From JAGOPY01 sp964619555 (GTDB lineage Bacteria; Bacteroidota; Bacteroidia; Bacteroidales; JAGOPY01), in contig CAZUDV010000003.1 in NCBI GenBank assembly GCA_964619555.1, positions 248,001 to 312,000 on the forward strand: a stretch of DNA of 64,000 nt, in the 5' to 3' direction. The translations under genes and the position numbers were made by a program. Positions 23,946 to 33,058 of this stretch are shown in pieces (the first letter of the stretch is position 1; each line of letters begins with the position of its first letter). The notes beneath the pieces were generated by a model. The model did no database searches. It saw only the letters and a list, made by a program, of their open reading frames with translations, and was not told where the DNA came from.

Positions 23946-26537
23946 ATGAAATGGTTCCTGGCAATTCCCCTGGTAGCTTTTTTACTGTCATCCTGTGAAA
24001 CTGATGATCCTTCGAGGAAAGAAATTACACTGGAAATAAAACAAGGGTGGGAATTCCGGGAAATTTCAAAAGATAAATGGCTCCCTGCAACGGTTCCGGG
24101 AACTGTCCATACTGACTTGCTTAACAATGGTTTGATAGCAGATCCTTTTTACCGTTTGAATGAACTGGACCTGCAGTGGATCGACAAGACCGGATGGGAA
24201 TACCAGTGTGTTTTTGACGTAGGAGCCGAAATCTCTTCTCTTTCAAACAAGGAACTGGAATTGGAAGGCCTCGATACCTATGCAGATGTTTTTCTGAATG
24301 ATTCCCTGATATTGAATGCTGACAACATGTTCAGGACCTGGACAACCGACGTGGCCGGGATTCTCAGGGAAGGGAAAAATGAACTGAGGATCCTGTTCAG
24401 GTCTCCGACCCTGGAGGGGCTCGCCCGGATGGAAGCTTACGGCCTGGAACTTCCGGCTGACAATGACCAATCGGAAAGGGGCGGGATGGGACCTAAGAAA
24501 GTCAGTCCTATTGCGCGAAAGGCACCCTATCATTTCGGATGGGACTGGGGCCCGCGGCTGGTCACTTCCGGCATATGGAGGCCGGTAAAGCTTGTGGCAT
24601 GGGATAAGTATAGGATACATGACGTGCACTACATTCTGAGACAACTCGACCCGTCGCTGGCGGAATATACGGCCATCATTCAGATCAAAGCGGACCGGAA
24701 AGCCAGAGTGCCGGTAAGACTTTATATTAACGAAGTCCTGGCTGCCAGCGATCTGGTCGATGTAGAGAAGGGTAAGAATCAGGCGGAATTATTATTCAAC
24801 ATAGAGCATCCGCGGCTGTGGTGGCCCAATGGAGCCGGAGAACAGGCGCTCTATTCCGTCAGGCTGGAGTTGGGGCCGGGAAACAATCCCACTGATCTGG
24901 AGGAGGACAGAATCGGTGTCAGGAAAGTTGAGCTGATCCGGCAACCGGATGAAGAGGCCGGTGGAATGAGTTTTTATTTTGAGGTGAATGGCCGATCCAT
25001 ATTTGCCAAAGGTGCCAATTATATTCCGAATGATATCTTTCTGCCCAGGGTGAGCCCGGCGGATTATGAATTCATCATCAAATCTGCCGCTGATGCGAAT
25101 ATGAACATGCTCCGGGTCTGGGGCGGGGGCATCTATGAAAACGAACTTTTTTATGATCTGTGCGATCAATATGGCATCATGGTCTGGCAGGACTTCATGT
25201 TTGCCTGTGCGATGTATCCCGGCAATCCTGAATTCCTGGAAAGCGTTCGCCAGGAAGCCATTGACAATGTCACCCGGCTCCGCAACCATCCCTGCCTCGC
25301 GCTCTGGTGCGGCAACAACGAGATTGAATTAGCCTGGGCGGAATGGGAAGAAGACCGTGGCTGGGGCTGGAAACAGCGATATGACAGTCTTCAGAGGAAG
25401 ACGATCTGGGCAGCCTATGATACAGTCTTTCATCATATCCTTCCGGAAGTGGTGACAACCCTCACCCCGCTGCCCTACTGGCACTCATCTCCCAGTGCGG
25501 GTTTTGAAAAATTATCCGGCTATGGGTCCAATTCGGGCGATATGCATTACTGGGGTGTATGGCATGGATTGAATCCACTGAACGATTTCCGGAAATACCG
25601 CGCCCGCTTCATGAGTGAGTACGGATTCCAATCGTTCCCGGAATTCCATTCCGTAAAAAAATATACCGTTCCGGATGACTGGAACATCGAATCGGAAGTA
25701 ATGGCCTCGCATCAGCGGAGTGGGATCGGTAACCTGCGCATCCGGCAGTATATGGAGGAAGATTATATCCTCCCTCAGGATTTCGAAGAATTTCTCTATG
25801 CAGGGCAACTGCTGCAGGCTGAAGCCATCAAACTGGCCATAGAATCACACCGAAGCGAGATGCCTTACTGCATGGGATCCCTGTACTGGCAGATCAACGA
25901 TTGCTGGCCCGTAGCTTCCTGGTCAGGAATCGATTATTATAAGCGATGGAAAGCCCTGCACTATTTTGTAAGGGAGGCTTTTAAACCCGTCATGATTGTG
26001 ACCATTGAAGAATATGACCGGTTGACCATAAAAGTTATCTCCGACCGTTTTGATACCATCCAGGGTGAAACGAAGATCAGGCTACTGGATTTTTCAGGAA
26101 GGGAATACCTGAGTGAAGTCTTCCCGGTCGAAATCGCGCCCAATGGTTCTTCCGCATTACTAGAAAAAAACGTGCAGTCAATCCTGGGAAATACGGATCC
26201 GGCCTCGGCAGTCCTCGTGATCGATTTATACAATGGAGGAAAGGTCATCGACCGGTGTTTATATTATTTCGTCAAGGCAAAAGAAATGAAATTGACTGAC
26301 CCGGGCCTGGAGACCAATATCACAGAAAACGAAAAGGAGTACATCGTAAGCCTGTCGGCAAAGCACCTGGCAAAAAACGTCTTTATATCGGTGGATGGTT
26401 ATGATGGACAGTTTTCAGATAATTATATCGATATCGTGCCTGGAGAAACCCTGACCCTTACTTGTCCGAACAGCTATAACCCGGATAAATTCAGGGAACA
26501 ATTGAAATTAATCAGCTTGTTTGATACCACTCATTGA
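23946..26537 (+). CDS. Beta-mannosidase, GH2, lipoprotein
   Basis: 863 residues from ATG 23946. Lipoprotein signal with lipobox LLSSC (Cys17). GH2 architecture: N-terminal jelly roll (PATVPGTVHTDLLNNGLI), two Ig-like domains and a TIM barrel with NMLRVWGGGIYE. The catalytic acid/base is Glu459 in WCGNNEIEL and the nucleophile Glu558 in FMSEYGFQSFPE, the arrangement of GH2 beta-mannosidases. Predicted to release terminal beta-mannose from glycans at the cell surface or in the periplasm. A weak -7-like sequence (TATCTTGC) lies at 23919-23926. No susCD or other polysaccharide-utilisation regulators are adjacent. Confidence 0.9.
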   Translation: MKWFLAIPLVAFLLSSCETDDPSRKEITLEIKQGWEFREISKDKWLPATVPGTVHTDLLNNGLIADPFYRLNELDLQWIDKTGWEYQCVFDVGAEISSLSNKELELEGLDTYADVFLNDSLILNADNMFRTWTTDVAGILREGKNELRILFRSPTLEGLARMEAYGLELPADNDQSERGGMGPKKVSPIARKAPYHFGWDWGPRLVTSGIWRPVKLVAWDKYRIHDVHYILRQLDPSLAEYTAIIQIKADRKARVPVRLYINEVLAASDLVDVEKGKNQAELLFNIEHPRLWWPNGAGEQALYSVRLELGPGNNPTDLEEDRIGVRKVELIRQPDEEAGGMSFYFEVNGRSIFAKGANYIPNDIFLPRVSPADYEFIIKSAADANMNMLRVWGGGIYENELFYDLCDQYGIMVWQDFMFACAMYPGNPEFLESVRQEAIDNVTRLRNHPCLALWCGNNEIELAWAEWEEDRGWGWKQRYDSLQRKTIWAAYDTVFHHILPEVVTTLTPLPYWHSSPSAGFEKLSGYGSNSGDMHYWGVWHGLNPLNDFRKYRARFMSEYGFQSFPEFHSVKKYTVPDDWNIESEVMASHQRSGIGNLRIRQYMEEDYILPQDFEEFLYAGQLLQAEAIKLAIESHRSEMPYCMGSLYWQINDCWPVASWSGIDYYKRWKALHYFVREAFKPVMIVTIEEYDRLTIKVISDRFDTIQGETKIRLLDFSGREYLSEVFPVEIAPNGSSALLEKNVQSILGNTDPASAVLVIDLYNGGKVIDRCLYYFVKAKEMKLTDPGLETNITENEKEYIVSLSAKHLAKNVFISVDGYDGQFSDNYIDIVPGETLTLTCPNSYNPDKFREQLKLISLFDTTH

Positions 26538-26628
26538 TGTACCTAACCCGCTTCCAATCCTGGCCTGAAATTTGTTTCATGTAACAATATCTCATTTTCA
26601 TCAGTCTATGGCAATTAATCCAATGCAT

Positions 26629-27708
26629 ATGAAAAATCTCCTGATCCTTTCGTTTGTTGTTTTCACCCTGTTCCTATTCACCGGTTGTCCCAACGGCCAT
26701 CGTTATGAAGAAGGCCGGTTCCCTTATGATCCGGTGAATTTCGAAGAGGTAAATTCCGAATATGACGATTACAATTCAACGTCGCCGGTCATCGAGGGTT
26801 ACCGGTACCTGTATTTCTCTTCCAACCGGAACAGCCAGCAAGGCAACTTCGACATAGTCGGCAGTCACTTGCATATATTGTGGGACAAGGAAGATGGGAA
26901 ACTGACAGTGAACGATCAGGCTGATAGCTGGAAGAACTATGATTATGTGGACAGCTTATTTTACAGGATCAATACGCAGGCCAATGAATACGGGCCATAC
27001 TCCCTGTACTGGACGGCATGGGAAAGCTCCGATTACAATGAATATTATACCGATCTGGTAATTTATTCGAATGATGAGCCGGGCCATCTGGATCTTAATC
27101 TGGCCTATTTCAGAGGTACGGGAGCATACCCGCAATCTTCCGAAGGTTATTACAAAGGACCGGAACCGATCGTTATTCTCAACTCCGCCTATAACGACGC
27201 CTATCTGGCATTCTATGGCCCATCATTCATTATGGATGAGTGGGGCTCCTACCCTCAATATATCACAGAAGCCCTGTTCTGCTCCGACCGGAACGGCGAT
27301 TTTGATATTTACATGGCCCCGGTCCCCGCTGATTCATCCCTGATCGGCTTCCTGACCGGTAACGGGCCGGTCACGATCGCTACCGTGCCAAATGTCAACA
27401 CCGGATCGCATGAGAAATGTCCTTACGTAAATGGGCAGCTACTGGTTTTCGCATCGGATCGTCCCGGTGGCTACGGTGGTTTCGATCTTTATTATTCCCA
27501 GCGAATTGAAAACTCCTGGACCGAGCCGGTCAATTTTGGTTCCAGGGTTAATTCGGCGTTCAATGAGTACCGGCCGATCATCCTGGCTTATTATGAATTC
27601 CAGAATGACCTGATGATATACTCCTCCGACCGTCCGGGAGGAAAAGGCGGCTATGATCTTTACTACGTGGGAATTTCCAAAATGATTGACTGGTATTATC
27701 TGGAATAA
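26629..27708 (+). CDS. PD40-repeat lipoprotein
   Basis: 359 residues from ATG 26629 (MKNLLILSF); ATG 26623 is equally possible. Lipobox LFTGC. WD40-like PD40 repeats are evident: YLYFSSNRNSQQGNFDIVG, ALFCSDRNGDFDIYMAPV, LVFASDRPGGYGGFDLYYS and MIYSSDRPGGKGGYDLYYV. These form a beta-propeller common in TolB-like and OmpA-linked Bacteroidota lipoproteins. Probably a ligand- or peptidoglycan-proximal surface protein; function unknown. The 233 bp to the next small gene contain no ORF. Confidence 0.82.
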   Translation: MKNLLILSFVVFTLFLFTGCPNGHRYEEGRFPYDPVNFEEVNSEYDDYNSTSPVIEGYRYLYFSSNRNSQQGNFDIVGSHLHILWDKEDGKLTVNDQADSWKNYDYVDSLFYRINTQANEYGPYSLYWTAWESSDYNEYYTDLVIYSNDEPGHLDLNLAYFRGTGAYPQSSEGYYKGPEPIVILNSAYNDAYLAFYGPSFIMDEWGSYPQYITEALFCSDRNGDFDIYMAPVPADSSLIGFLTGNGPVTIATVPNVNTGSHEKCPYVNGQLLVFASDRPGGYGGFDLYYSQRIENSWTEPVNFGSRVNSAFNEYRPIILAYYEFQNDLMIYSSDRPGGKGGYDLYYVGISKMIDWYYLE

Positions 27709-27941
27709 TGGCGTCGGGTAAAATGAGGATATGAGATAAACAATCCGGTTAAGAGAGATTATGCGGCACGAACGCAAATCGACCGACGCTGTGGATTCTG
27801 GCAGCCGATTGAATCTGCTTGCAATTTGTATTATTTTCCGTTAACTTTACAGAATAAGTTCCCGGCCCACGAATTTGCGGTCAGGATAACACATGGCATT
27901 GGAAAAAGAATGTTAGTATTTCGATATAAATATTTATAAAA

Positions 27942-28118
27942 ATGGAAAATAGACTGACACGTCAGATTGTCCATTCCATAATACTGGTAATCGGTCTTGT
28001 ACTTTTAATCGGTGGAATCATCACGGGTAAACACGGCGCAACTGTCGTAGGTCTTATTGTTGCCGCAATAAATGTCCAGCAATTCGTGCAATGGACCAAA
28101 AAAGAAAAACACCAATAA
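27942..28118 (+). CDS. Small membrane protein, 58 aa
   Basis: ATG 27942 to TAA 28116-28118. The sequence begins MENRLTRQIVHSIIL and has two hydrophobic segments (SIILVIGLVLLIGGII and TVVGLIVAAINVQQF) joined by a TGKHGA turn, ending in a basic tail (TKKEKHQ). Charge pattern, codon use and a complete start and stop support a real gene too short for usual ORF cut-offs. It lies directly upstream of a fragment of an FMN-binding gene, and the two may once have formed a unit. Function unknown. Confidence 0.6.
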   Translation: MENRLTRQIVHSIILVIGLVLLIGGIITGKHGATVVGLIVAAINVQQFVQWTKKEKHQ

Positions 28119-28143
28119 ACGGATTTAAGTTATGCTTTACTGA

Positions 28144-28284
28144 ACTCGTCGGTTTGAAGTCAACGGTTCAATACCTCTACAGGTAAATAAAAACGTTGAT
28201 GCCATATCAGGGGCTACTATGTCGGTATAAGCCATTACGTGTGATGTGGAAGCAAAAATTGTTTTGTTGAAAAATATCAAATAA
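28144..28284 (+). pseudogene. Fragment of an FMN-binding domain protein
   Basis: One frame reads FEVNGS, then NKNVDAISGATMSV, an in-frame TAA (28228-28230), then AITCDVEAKIVLLKNIK and a stop. DAISGAT is the flavinylation motif of FMN-binding (RnfG/NqrC-type) domains, and the continuation after the stop fits the family. The upstream part is missing (in-frame TGA at 28141). No start codon opens the frame. It is a decayed remnant, not a functional gene. Confidence 0.7.
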
Positions 28285-28361
28285 TACACCCAGAAATTGG
28301 GATTCTTATAATTTTACCGGTCATTCTTCTTACATCGACATGGATCAGCCGAACTAGTCCA

Positions 28362-29462
28362 ATGAAAATTTCCGTGGTCATACTCTTATCAATTTTAGTC
28401 CTGTTTGTGTCGGGGCAGGCAGAAAGTAACCTGCCCCAGAATAAAACTCCGGATCTTATCGGGATATTCAGTTCCAAAGTCGATGAGGAAATATCATGTT
28501 ACAGGATACCGGCGATTGTGACCGCCCCGAACGGAGATCTGGTTGTGGCTGTCGATGAAAGGGTGCCATCATGCGGCGATCTGAGAAACAATAAAGATAT
28601 AAACATCATCATACGCCGTAGTAGTGACAATGGCATTACCTGGTCTGAAAATCAAACCGTAGCAGACTATCCTTACGGACAATCGGCTTCTGACCCATCC
28701 ATGATCGTCGACCGGGTAAGCGGAAACATCCTGATGTTCTATAATTTTATGGATCATGAACAGGATAGTAATGTTTATTACTTCAAATTAGTAAAAAGTC
28801 CTGATAACGGAAAAACATGGAGCGACCCCGTCGACATCACGTCACAGATCATCAAACCGGAATGGCATCATGATTTTAAATTCATCACCTCGGGACGAGG
28901 AATACAAACCGCTGACGGAAGGCTAATTCACACCCTGGTGGACCTGGAAAACAGCCTTCACCTGTTTGGCAGTGATGATCACGGTGAGACCTGGTCGTTG
29001 ATCGACATCCCAATAATACCAGGCGACGAATCGATTGCTGTCGAGCTTTCTGATGGTTCCTGGATGGTGAACAGCCGGGTAAATAATTTGGGCTGCCGGT
29101 ACGTCCACCTCTCCGATGATGAAGGAAACTCCTGGATTTCGGCACCAGATTCATCCCTTTTGGATCCGGGATGCAATGCCAGCCTGATCAGGCATAGTTC
29201 GACATTTCATGGAGGGGAGCATAACCTGCTGCTATTTTCCAATGCAAATGACCGGCATGAGCGAAAGAACCTGGCTGTAAAACTCAGTTATGATGAAGGC
29301 CGAACCTGGACGAAAGGAAAAACAGTATATGCCGGAAGTTCAGCCTATTCTTCCATGACCATACTGGCGAACGGAGATATAGGGCTGGTATTCGAAAAGG
29401 ATGACTACCATGAGATTGCATTTGTCCGCCTGACTCTGCAATGGTTAACGGATGAAAATTGA
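28362..29462 (+). CDS. Exo-alpha-sialidase, GH33
   Basis: 366 residues with an N-terminal signal peptide. The six-bladed sialidase propeller is well supported: YRIP at 47-50 (first catalytic Arg48), and five Asp-boxes (SSDNGITW, SPDNGKTW, SDDHGETW, SDDEGNSW, SYDEGRTW). Near the C-terminus, SSAYSSMTIL with GLVFE supplies the nucleophile Tyr and its Glu partner. It would cleave terminal sialic acid from glycoconjugates. A near-consensus -7 element (TAATTTTA) precedes the gene at about 28310. No nan genes for sialate catabolism are adjacent. Confidence 0.9.
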   Translation: MKISVVILLSILVLFVSGQAESNLPQNKTPDLIGIFSSKVDEEISCYRIPAIVTAPNGDLVVAVDERVPSCGDLRNNKDINIIIRRSSDNGITWSENQTVADYPYGQSASDPSMIVDRVSGNILMFYNFMDHEQDSNVYYFKLVKSPDNGKTWSDPVDITSQIIKPEWHHDFKFITSGRGIQTADGRLIHTLVDLENSLHLFGSDDHGETWSLIDIPIIPGDESIAVELSDGSWMVNSRVNNLGCRYVHLSDDEGNSWISAPDSSLLDPGCNASLIRHSSTFHGGEHNLLLFSNANDRHERKNLAVKLSYDEGRTWTKGKTVYAGSSAYSSMTILANGDIGLVFEKDDYHEIAFVRLTLQWLTDEN

Positions 29463-29580
29463 AGCAGGATAAAGGTCAGCCAGGAATCTTGCAAAACATT
29501 TTTAACCGCCTGATACTATCCTTCACCGGAAATTTTACTCACTTCACCGATAGTGTCTATTCAAACCGGTACCGGAAGTA

Positions 29581-29588
29581 TAATTTTG
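29581..29588 (+). promoter_or_regulatory. Bacteroidota -7 promoter element TAATTTTG
   Basis: TAnnTTTG match 15 bp before ATG 29604. It supports that start rather than the upstream alternative at 29553. Confidence 0.55.
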
Positions 29589-29603
29589 CCTGAAACAAAA
29601 ACC

Positions 29604-31100
29604 ATGAAGAAGAAAATTGTCATCATTGGGGGCGGTGTGGCAGGACTTTCTGCCGGGATATATTCCGCATTGAATGGATTCGATACCGAAATATTAGAGA
29701 TGCATTCCGTTGCAGGCGGGCAATGCACAGCCTGGGACCGCAGCCATTACCGGTTCGATTACTGCCTTCACTGGCTTGTCGGAACTTCCAAAGGGCCATT
29801 TCACGACATCTGGAAAGAGACCAATGTGCTGAACGACCATACCGAGATCATTGACCACGAGATCCATTCGCAGATCATCGACGGCCAGGGCAACCAGTTC
29901 ACGATCTACGCCGATATCAACCGCTGGGAAAAATACCTGCTGGATATCGCCCCGGAAGATGAAAGGCCGATCCGAAAAATGTGCCGCGACATGCGTAAAA
30001 GCGTGCACCTGGAACCATTCGCACTGCCCCCGGAATTGCGCAACCCACTGGATTACATCCGCCTGCTGCCAAAAATGCTTCCGTTGATGTTCGTGGTCCA
30101 GAAGTTCGGCCGGCTGACCTGCACCGAATATTTCGACAAACTTAACTTTAAAAGTGACAGGATCCGGTCAGCTTTATATTCCATGTACGGTGGAAGGAAT
30201 TTTTCTGCGCTGGCTTTCATCTTCATGCTGGGTTGGTTCAACCAGAAGAATGCCGGTTACATCAAGGGGGGCTCCTACCCGTTGGCCCAGCGGATGGTGG
30301 AAAAATACACCAGCCTTGGTGGCAGGCTGACTTATAAAAATAGGGTTGAAAAGATCATGGTCAATAATAATACAGCTTGTGGCGTGGTGCTGTCGGACGG
30401 GACCGTTTGCCCGGCCGATTATGTGATCAGCGCGGCTGATGGGTATTCCACTTTATATAAAATGCTTGATGGCAAATATATTTCAAAGGAAATCGATCAC
30501 GCTTACAAAAACTGGGAACTCTTCACACCCCTGGTCCAGGTCTCTTTCGGGGTTAATAAGATGTTGGCAGCCGAATCGCCCATTATCCTGAATTTTTCCA
30601 AAGACATGAAGATTGGCATGACCCCGCTCGAATTCGGTTATTCCTTAATGAATTATTCCTACGACAGCACACTTGCCCCTGTGGGCAAAACCGCCATCGT
30701 TATACGGTATGAAAGTCCCTGGAAATTGTGGGAGGATTTGGATGGAGAAGAATACAGGCTTGAAAAGGAACAGATTAAAAAAGATGCCACCGCCTGCCTT
30801 GAGCAGATCTATCCGGGCATTTCGCCATTCATCGAGGTAACCGACGTGGCCACTCCGAAGACCGATGTCCGCTATACCGGGGTTAAGGACGGCGCTTATG
30901 AGGGCTTCATGCCCACCCGGGAAAATATGATGAAGGGTTTAAAAATGCAGTTGCCGAAACTAAAGAATTTCTACATGGCCGGCCAATGGTTGTTCCCCGG
31001 AGGCGGATTGCCGCCTTCGGCCCAATCGGGCAAATGGGTGGTGCAGGTGATATGTAAAAAGGAAAATCAAAGATTTGTTTCCGTGCGAAGCCAGGATTGA
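29604..31100 (+). CDS. NAD(P)/FAD-dependent oxidoreductase, phytoene desaturase-like
   Basis: 498 residues from ATG 29604 (MKKKIVIIGGGVAGLSAGI). The N-terminal dinucleotide-binding motif GGGVAGLSAG (about 9-18) and EILEMHSVAGG fit the CrtI/carotenoid-desaturase and retinol-saturase-like superfamily (COG1233). The C-terminal FAD block is FYMAGQWLFPGGGLPPSAQSG (split here for length: FYMAGQWLF then PGGGLPPSAQSG). No carotenoid genes are nearby, so a general lipid or isoprenoid redox role is as likely. Convergent with the Gfo/Idh/MocA gene, with stops 1 bp apart. Confidence 0.8.
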   Translation: MKKKIVIIGGGVAGLSAGIYSALNGFDTEILEMHSVAGGQCTAWDRSHYRFDYCLHWLVGTSKGPFHDIWKETNVLNDHTEIIDHEIHSQIIDGQGNQFTIYADINRWEKYLLDIAPEDERPIRKMCRDMRKSVHLEPFALPPELRNPLDYIRLLPKMLPLMFVVQKFGRLTCTEYFDKLNFKSDRIRSALYSMYGGRNFSALAFIFMLGWFNQKNAGYIKGGSYPLAQRMVEKYTSLGGRLTYKNRVEKIMVNNNTACGVVLSDGTVCPADYVISAADGYSTLYKMLDGKYISKEIDHAYKNWELFTPLVQVSFGVNKMLAAESPIILNFSKDMKIGMTPLEFGYSLMNYSYDSTLAPVGKTAIVIRYESPWKLWEDLDGEEYRLEKEQIKKDATACLEQIYPGISPFIEVTDVATPKTDVRYTGVKDGAYEGFMPTRENMMKGLKMQLPKLKNFYMAGQWLFPGGGLPPSAQSGKWVVQVICKKENQRFVSVRSQD

Positions 31101-32156
31101 CTATTCTGAAAGAGGCACGACAGTCCCTGAACCGGCACTCTCAAAAGCCATTTCAATGATCCGTATCACGTTCCGGGCTTCCTCCGGGATCACCGACTGG
31201 CTTCCGTTCCTCCTGAGCACATCGCAGACGTTATCATAGAATCCCATGTAGTTTCCGGTTTCCGATTTCACATTCCCGATGAATTCCTGCCCGTTCATAT
31301 CGGTATTCAGGATCCCGTAGAATTCCTCATCTTCTTCCCCGAAGCCTTCCGAGTCGGGCATGAGGCCCTGTTTCAGCCAGGCTTCCTGCGGATCGGTCCC
31401 GTATTTTACAAATGACCCCTTCGTACCGTGGAGAATATACCTGGGGCCCAATTCCTTAACGAATGCAGATGCTTTGAGGGTGACCCGCAACCGTTCATAA
31501 AAGAGCCTGACTTCGAAGCAGTCATCGACACCGCCGGCGGCCCTGAGCTTTCGGACATCCGCCCAAATAGCTTTGGGCAGGCCGAACAACACTAAGGCCT
31601 GGTCGATCAGGTGAGAGCCCAGGTCGAACAGCACTCCTCCACCCGGAAGAGGCTCGTCGCGCCAGGCACTGCGTCTAGGTCCCGGTGCAAAGCGGTCGAA
31701 ATGGGCTTCATAATCCAGCAGTTCGCCAAGGTATCCATGGTACACCACTTTCTGGACGGTTTTGAAATCGCTATCCCACCGGCGATTCTGGAATACGAAG
31801 ATCTTTTTTCCGGTTTCCCTGGCGATCCCGATAAGCTGGTCGGCTTCCAGGGATGAGGTTGTGAACGGCTTTTCTATCACTACGTGCTTTCCCGACTCGA
31901 GACAAGCCTTTGCAAATTCATAATGGAAGATGTTGGGCGTTGTGATCACCACCAGTTCCAGTTCGTTATCCTTCAACAGTTCCTTATAGTCCCTTGCCAC
32001 ATTGACATATGGATAGGTTTCCAGGGCCAGGTCGGAATGCCTTTCCACTACCGTTTTGAGTTGGAACCCCCGGTGCGTGTGGATGAACGGGGCATGAAAG
32101 TGCCTGCCGGAAAGGCCAAAACCGATAATGGCTGTCTGGATCGGGCTTTCCATCAT
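31101..32156 (-). CDS. Gfo/Idh/MocA family oxidoreductase
   Basis: 351 residues, cytosolic. NAD(P)-binding Rossmann fold with AIIGFGLSGRHFHAPF near the N-terminus and the family's conserved EKPFTTS (Lys of the EKP motif) at about 94-100. The C-terminal alpha/beta domain has PLPGGGVLFDLGSHLIDQAL, with the usual GGGxxxDxGxH active-site block. It is the last gene of the 36.5-31.1 kb minus-strand cluster; its ATG overlaps the TGA of the isomerase gene (ATGA). In context it probably oxidises or reduces a sugar at C3. Confidence 0.88.
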   Translation of the reverse strand: MMESPIQTAIIGFGLSGRHFHAPFIHTHRGFQLKTVVERHSDLALETYPYVNVARDYKELLKDNELELVVITTPNIFHYEFAKACLESGKHVVIEKPFTTSSLEADQLIGIARETGKKIFVFQNRRWDSDFKTVQKVVYHGYLGELLDYEAHFDRFAPGPRRSAWRDEPLPGGGVLFDLGSHLIDQALVLFGLPKAIWADVRKLRAAGGVDDCFEVRLFYERLRVTLKASAFVKELGPRYILHGTKGSFVKYGTDPQEAWLKQGLMPDSEGFGEEDEEFYGILNTDMNGQEFIGNVKSETGNYMGFYDNVCDVLRRNGSQSVIPEEARNVIRIIEMAFESAGSGTVVPLSE

Positions 32157-33007
32157 TCTTTATTTAACAATGAATAAAGATTCCTGAAGCTGATTTCGAC
32201 ACTCTCAAGCGGATCCATTTCACATTGATCCTGTTCCACGAAAAAGTATTTCATTCCTGCAGAATCTTTTGCAGCGAAAATTCCTCCGTAAGGAATAATC
32301 CCCTCTCCTACTTCAGCAAAGCCTTTATCCGGGGAATCCTTCATATCTTTGACATGCCATAATTCGAACCGCCCGGGGTACTTTTCAAAATAGGCCAATG
32401 GGTCCACTCCTGCATATTTCATCCAGTAAATGTCAGCTTCAAAACTGACTGTACCAGCATCGGTCGAACCCAGAAGAATATCATATCCGCGGGTATTATC
32501 CAATCTTAAAAATTCGAAATCGTGGTTATGGTAACTGAACTTTAAACCGGCTTTTTTGCAAGCTTCTCCGACAGCGTTCAAACGGGCGGCTGCCTGAATA
32601 AAATCATCCTTTGTCTTATGCTGTTTTAACGGGAATACAGGAAATACGAGATATTCCACTCCGAGTTCGGCATGCGCTTTTATAGCCTGTTTCTGCTGAT
32701 CGGCCGTAAACATGGTATGGGAACTGATGACTCTCATTCCCAATTTGCCGACCATTTTTCGAAATTCAGCCGGTTCCAGGCCATAAAACTTTCCGTCCTC
32801 ATACCCGGCTGCTTCCAGCCAGGTATAGCCTATCTTACTGATCTTCCTGAGGGTTCCTTTCAGGTCCAAGGCAATTTGGTCGCGTACCGTATAAAGTTGA
32901 AGGCCGATATTTTTTCCACCGGGCGATGCATTCAGGAAATGCGGAATCGCCATTGTTCCTATGGTTGTCAAAGCGGTGTCTCTTAAAAATTTCCTGCGGC
33001 TTATCAT
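32153..33007 (-). CDS. Sugar phosphate isomerase/epimerase-like TIM-barrel protein, Tat signal
   Basis: 284 residues. The N-terminus SRRKFLRDTALTT is a twin-arginine signal. The body is an AP-endonuclease-2/xylose-isomerase-like TIM barrel: KNIGLQLYTVRDQI, ISKIGYTWLEAAGY, SYHNHDFEF, SFEADIYWMKYAG and LWHVKDM, with metal-ligand Glu, His and Asp residues in these blocks. Such exported isomerases occur in loci with Gfo/Idh/MocA dehydrogenases and DUF1080 proteins, as here. A weak -7-like element (TATCCTTG) lies at 33024-33031 on the minus strand. Confidence 0.85.
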   Translation of the reverse strand: MISRRKFLRDTALTTIGTMAIPHFLNASPGGKNIGLQLYTVRDQIALDLKGTLRKISKIGYTWLEAAGYEDGKFYGLEPAEFRKMVGKLGMRVISSHTMFTADQQKQAIKAHAELGVEYLVFPVFPLKQHKTKDDFIQAAARLNAVGEACKKAGLKFSYHNHDFEFLRLDNTRGYDILLGSTDAGTVSFEADIYWMKYAGVDPLAYFEKYPGRFELWHVKDMKDSPDKGFAEVGEGIIPYGGIFAAKDSAGMKYFFVEQDQCEMDPLESVEISFRNLYSLLNKE

Positions 33008-33058
33008 GGATTTGAATATAATACAAGGATATTAACAATTTGGCAGATTAGTGTTTTG

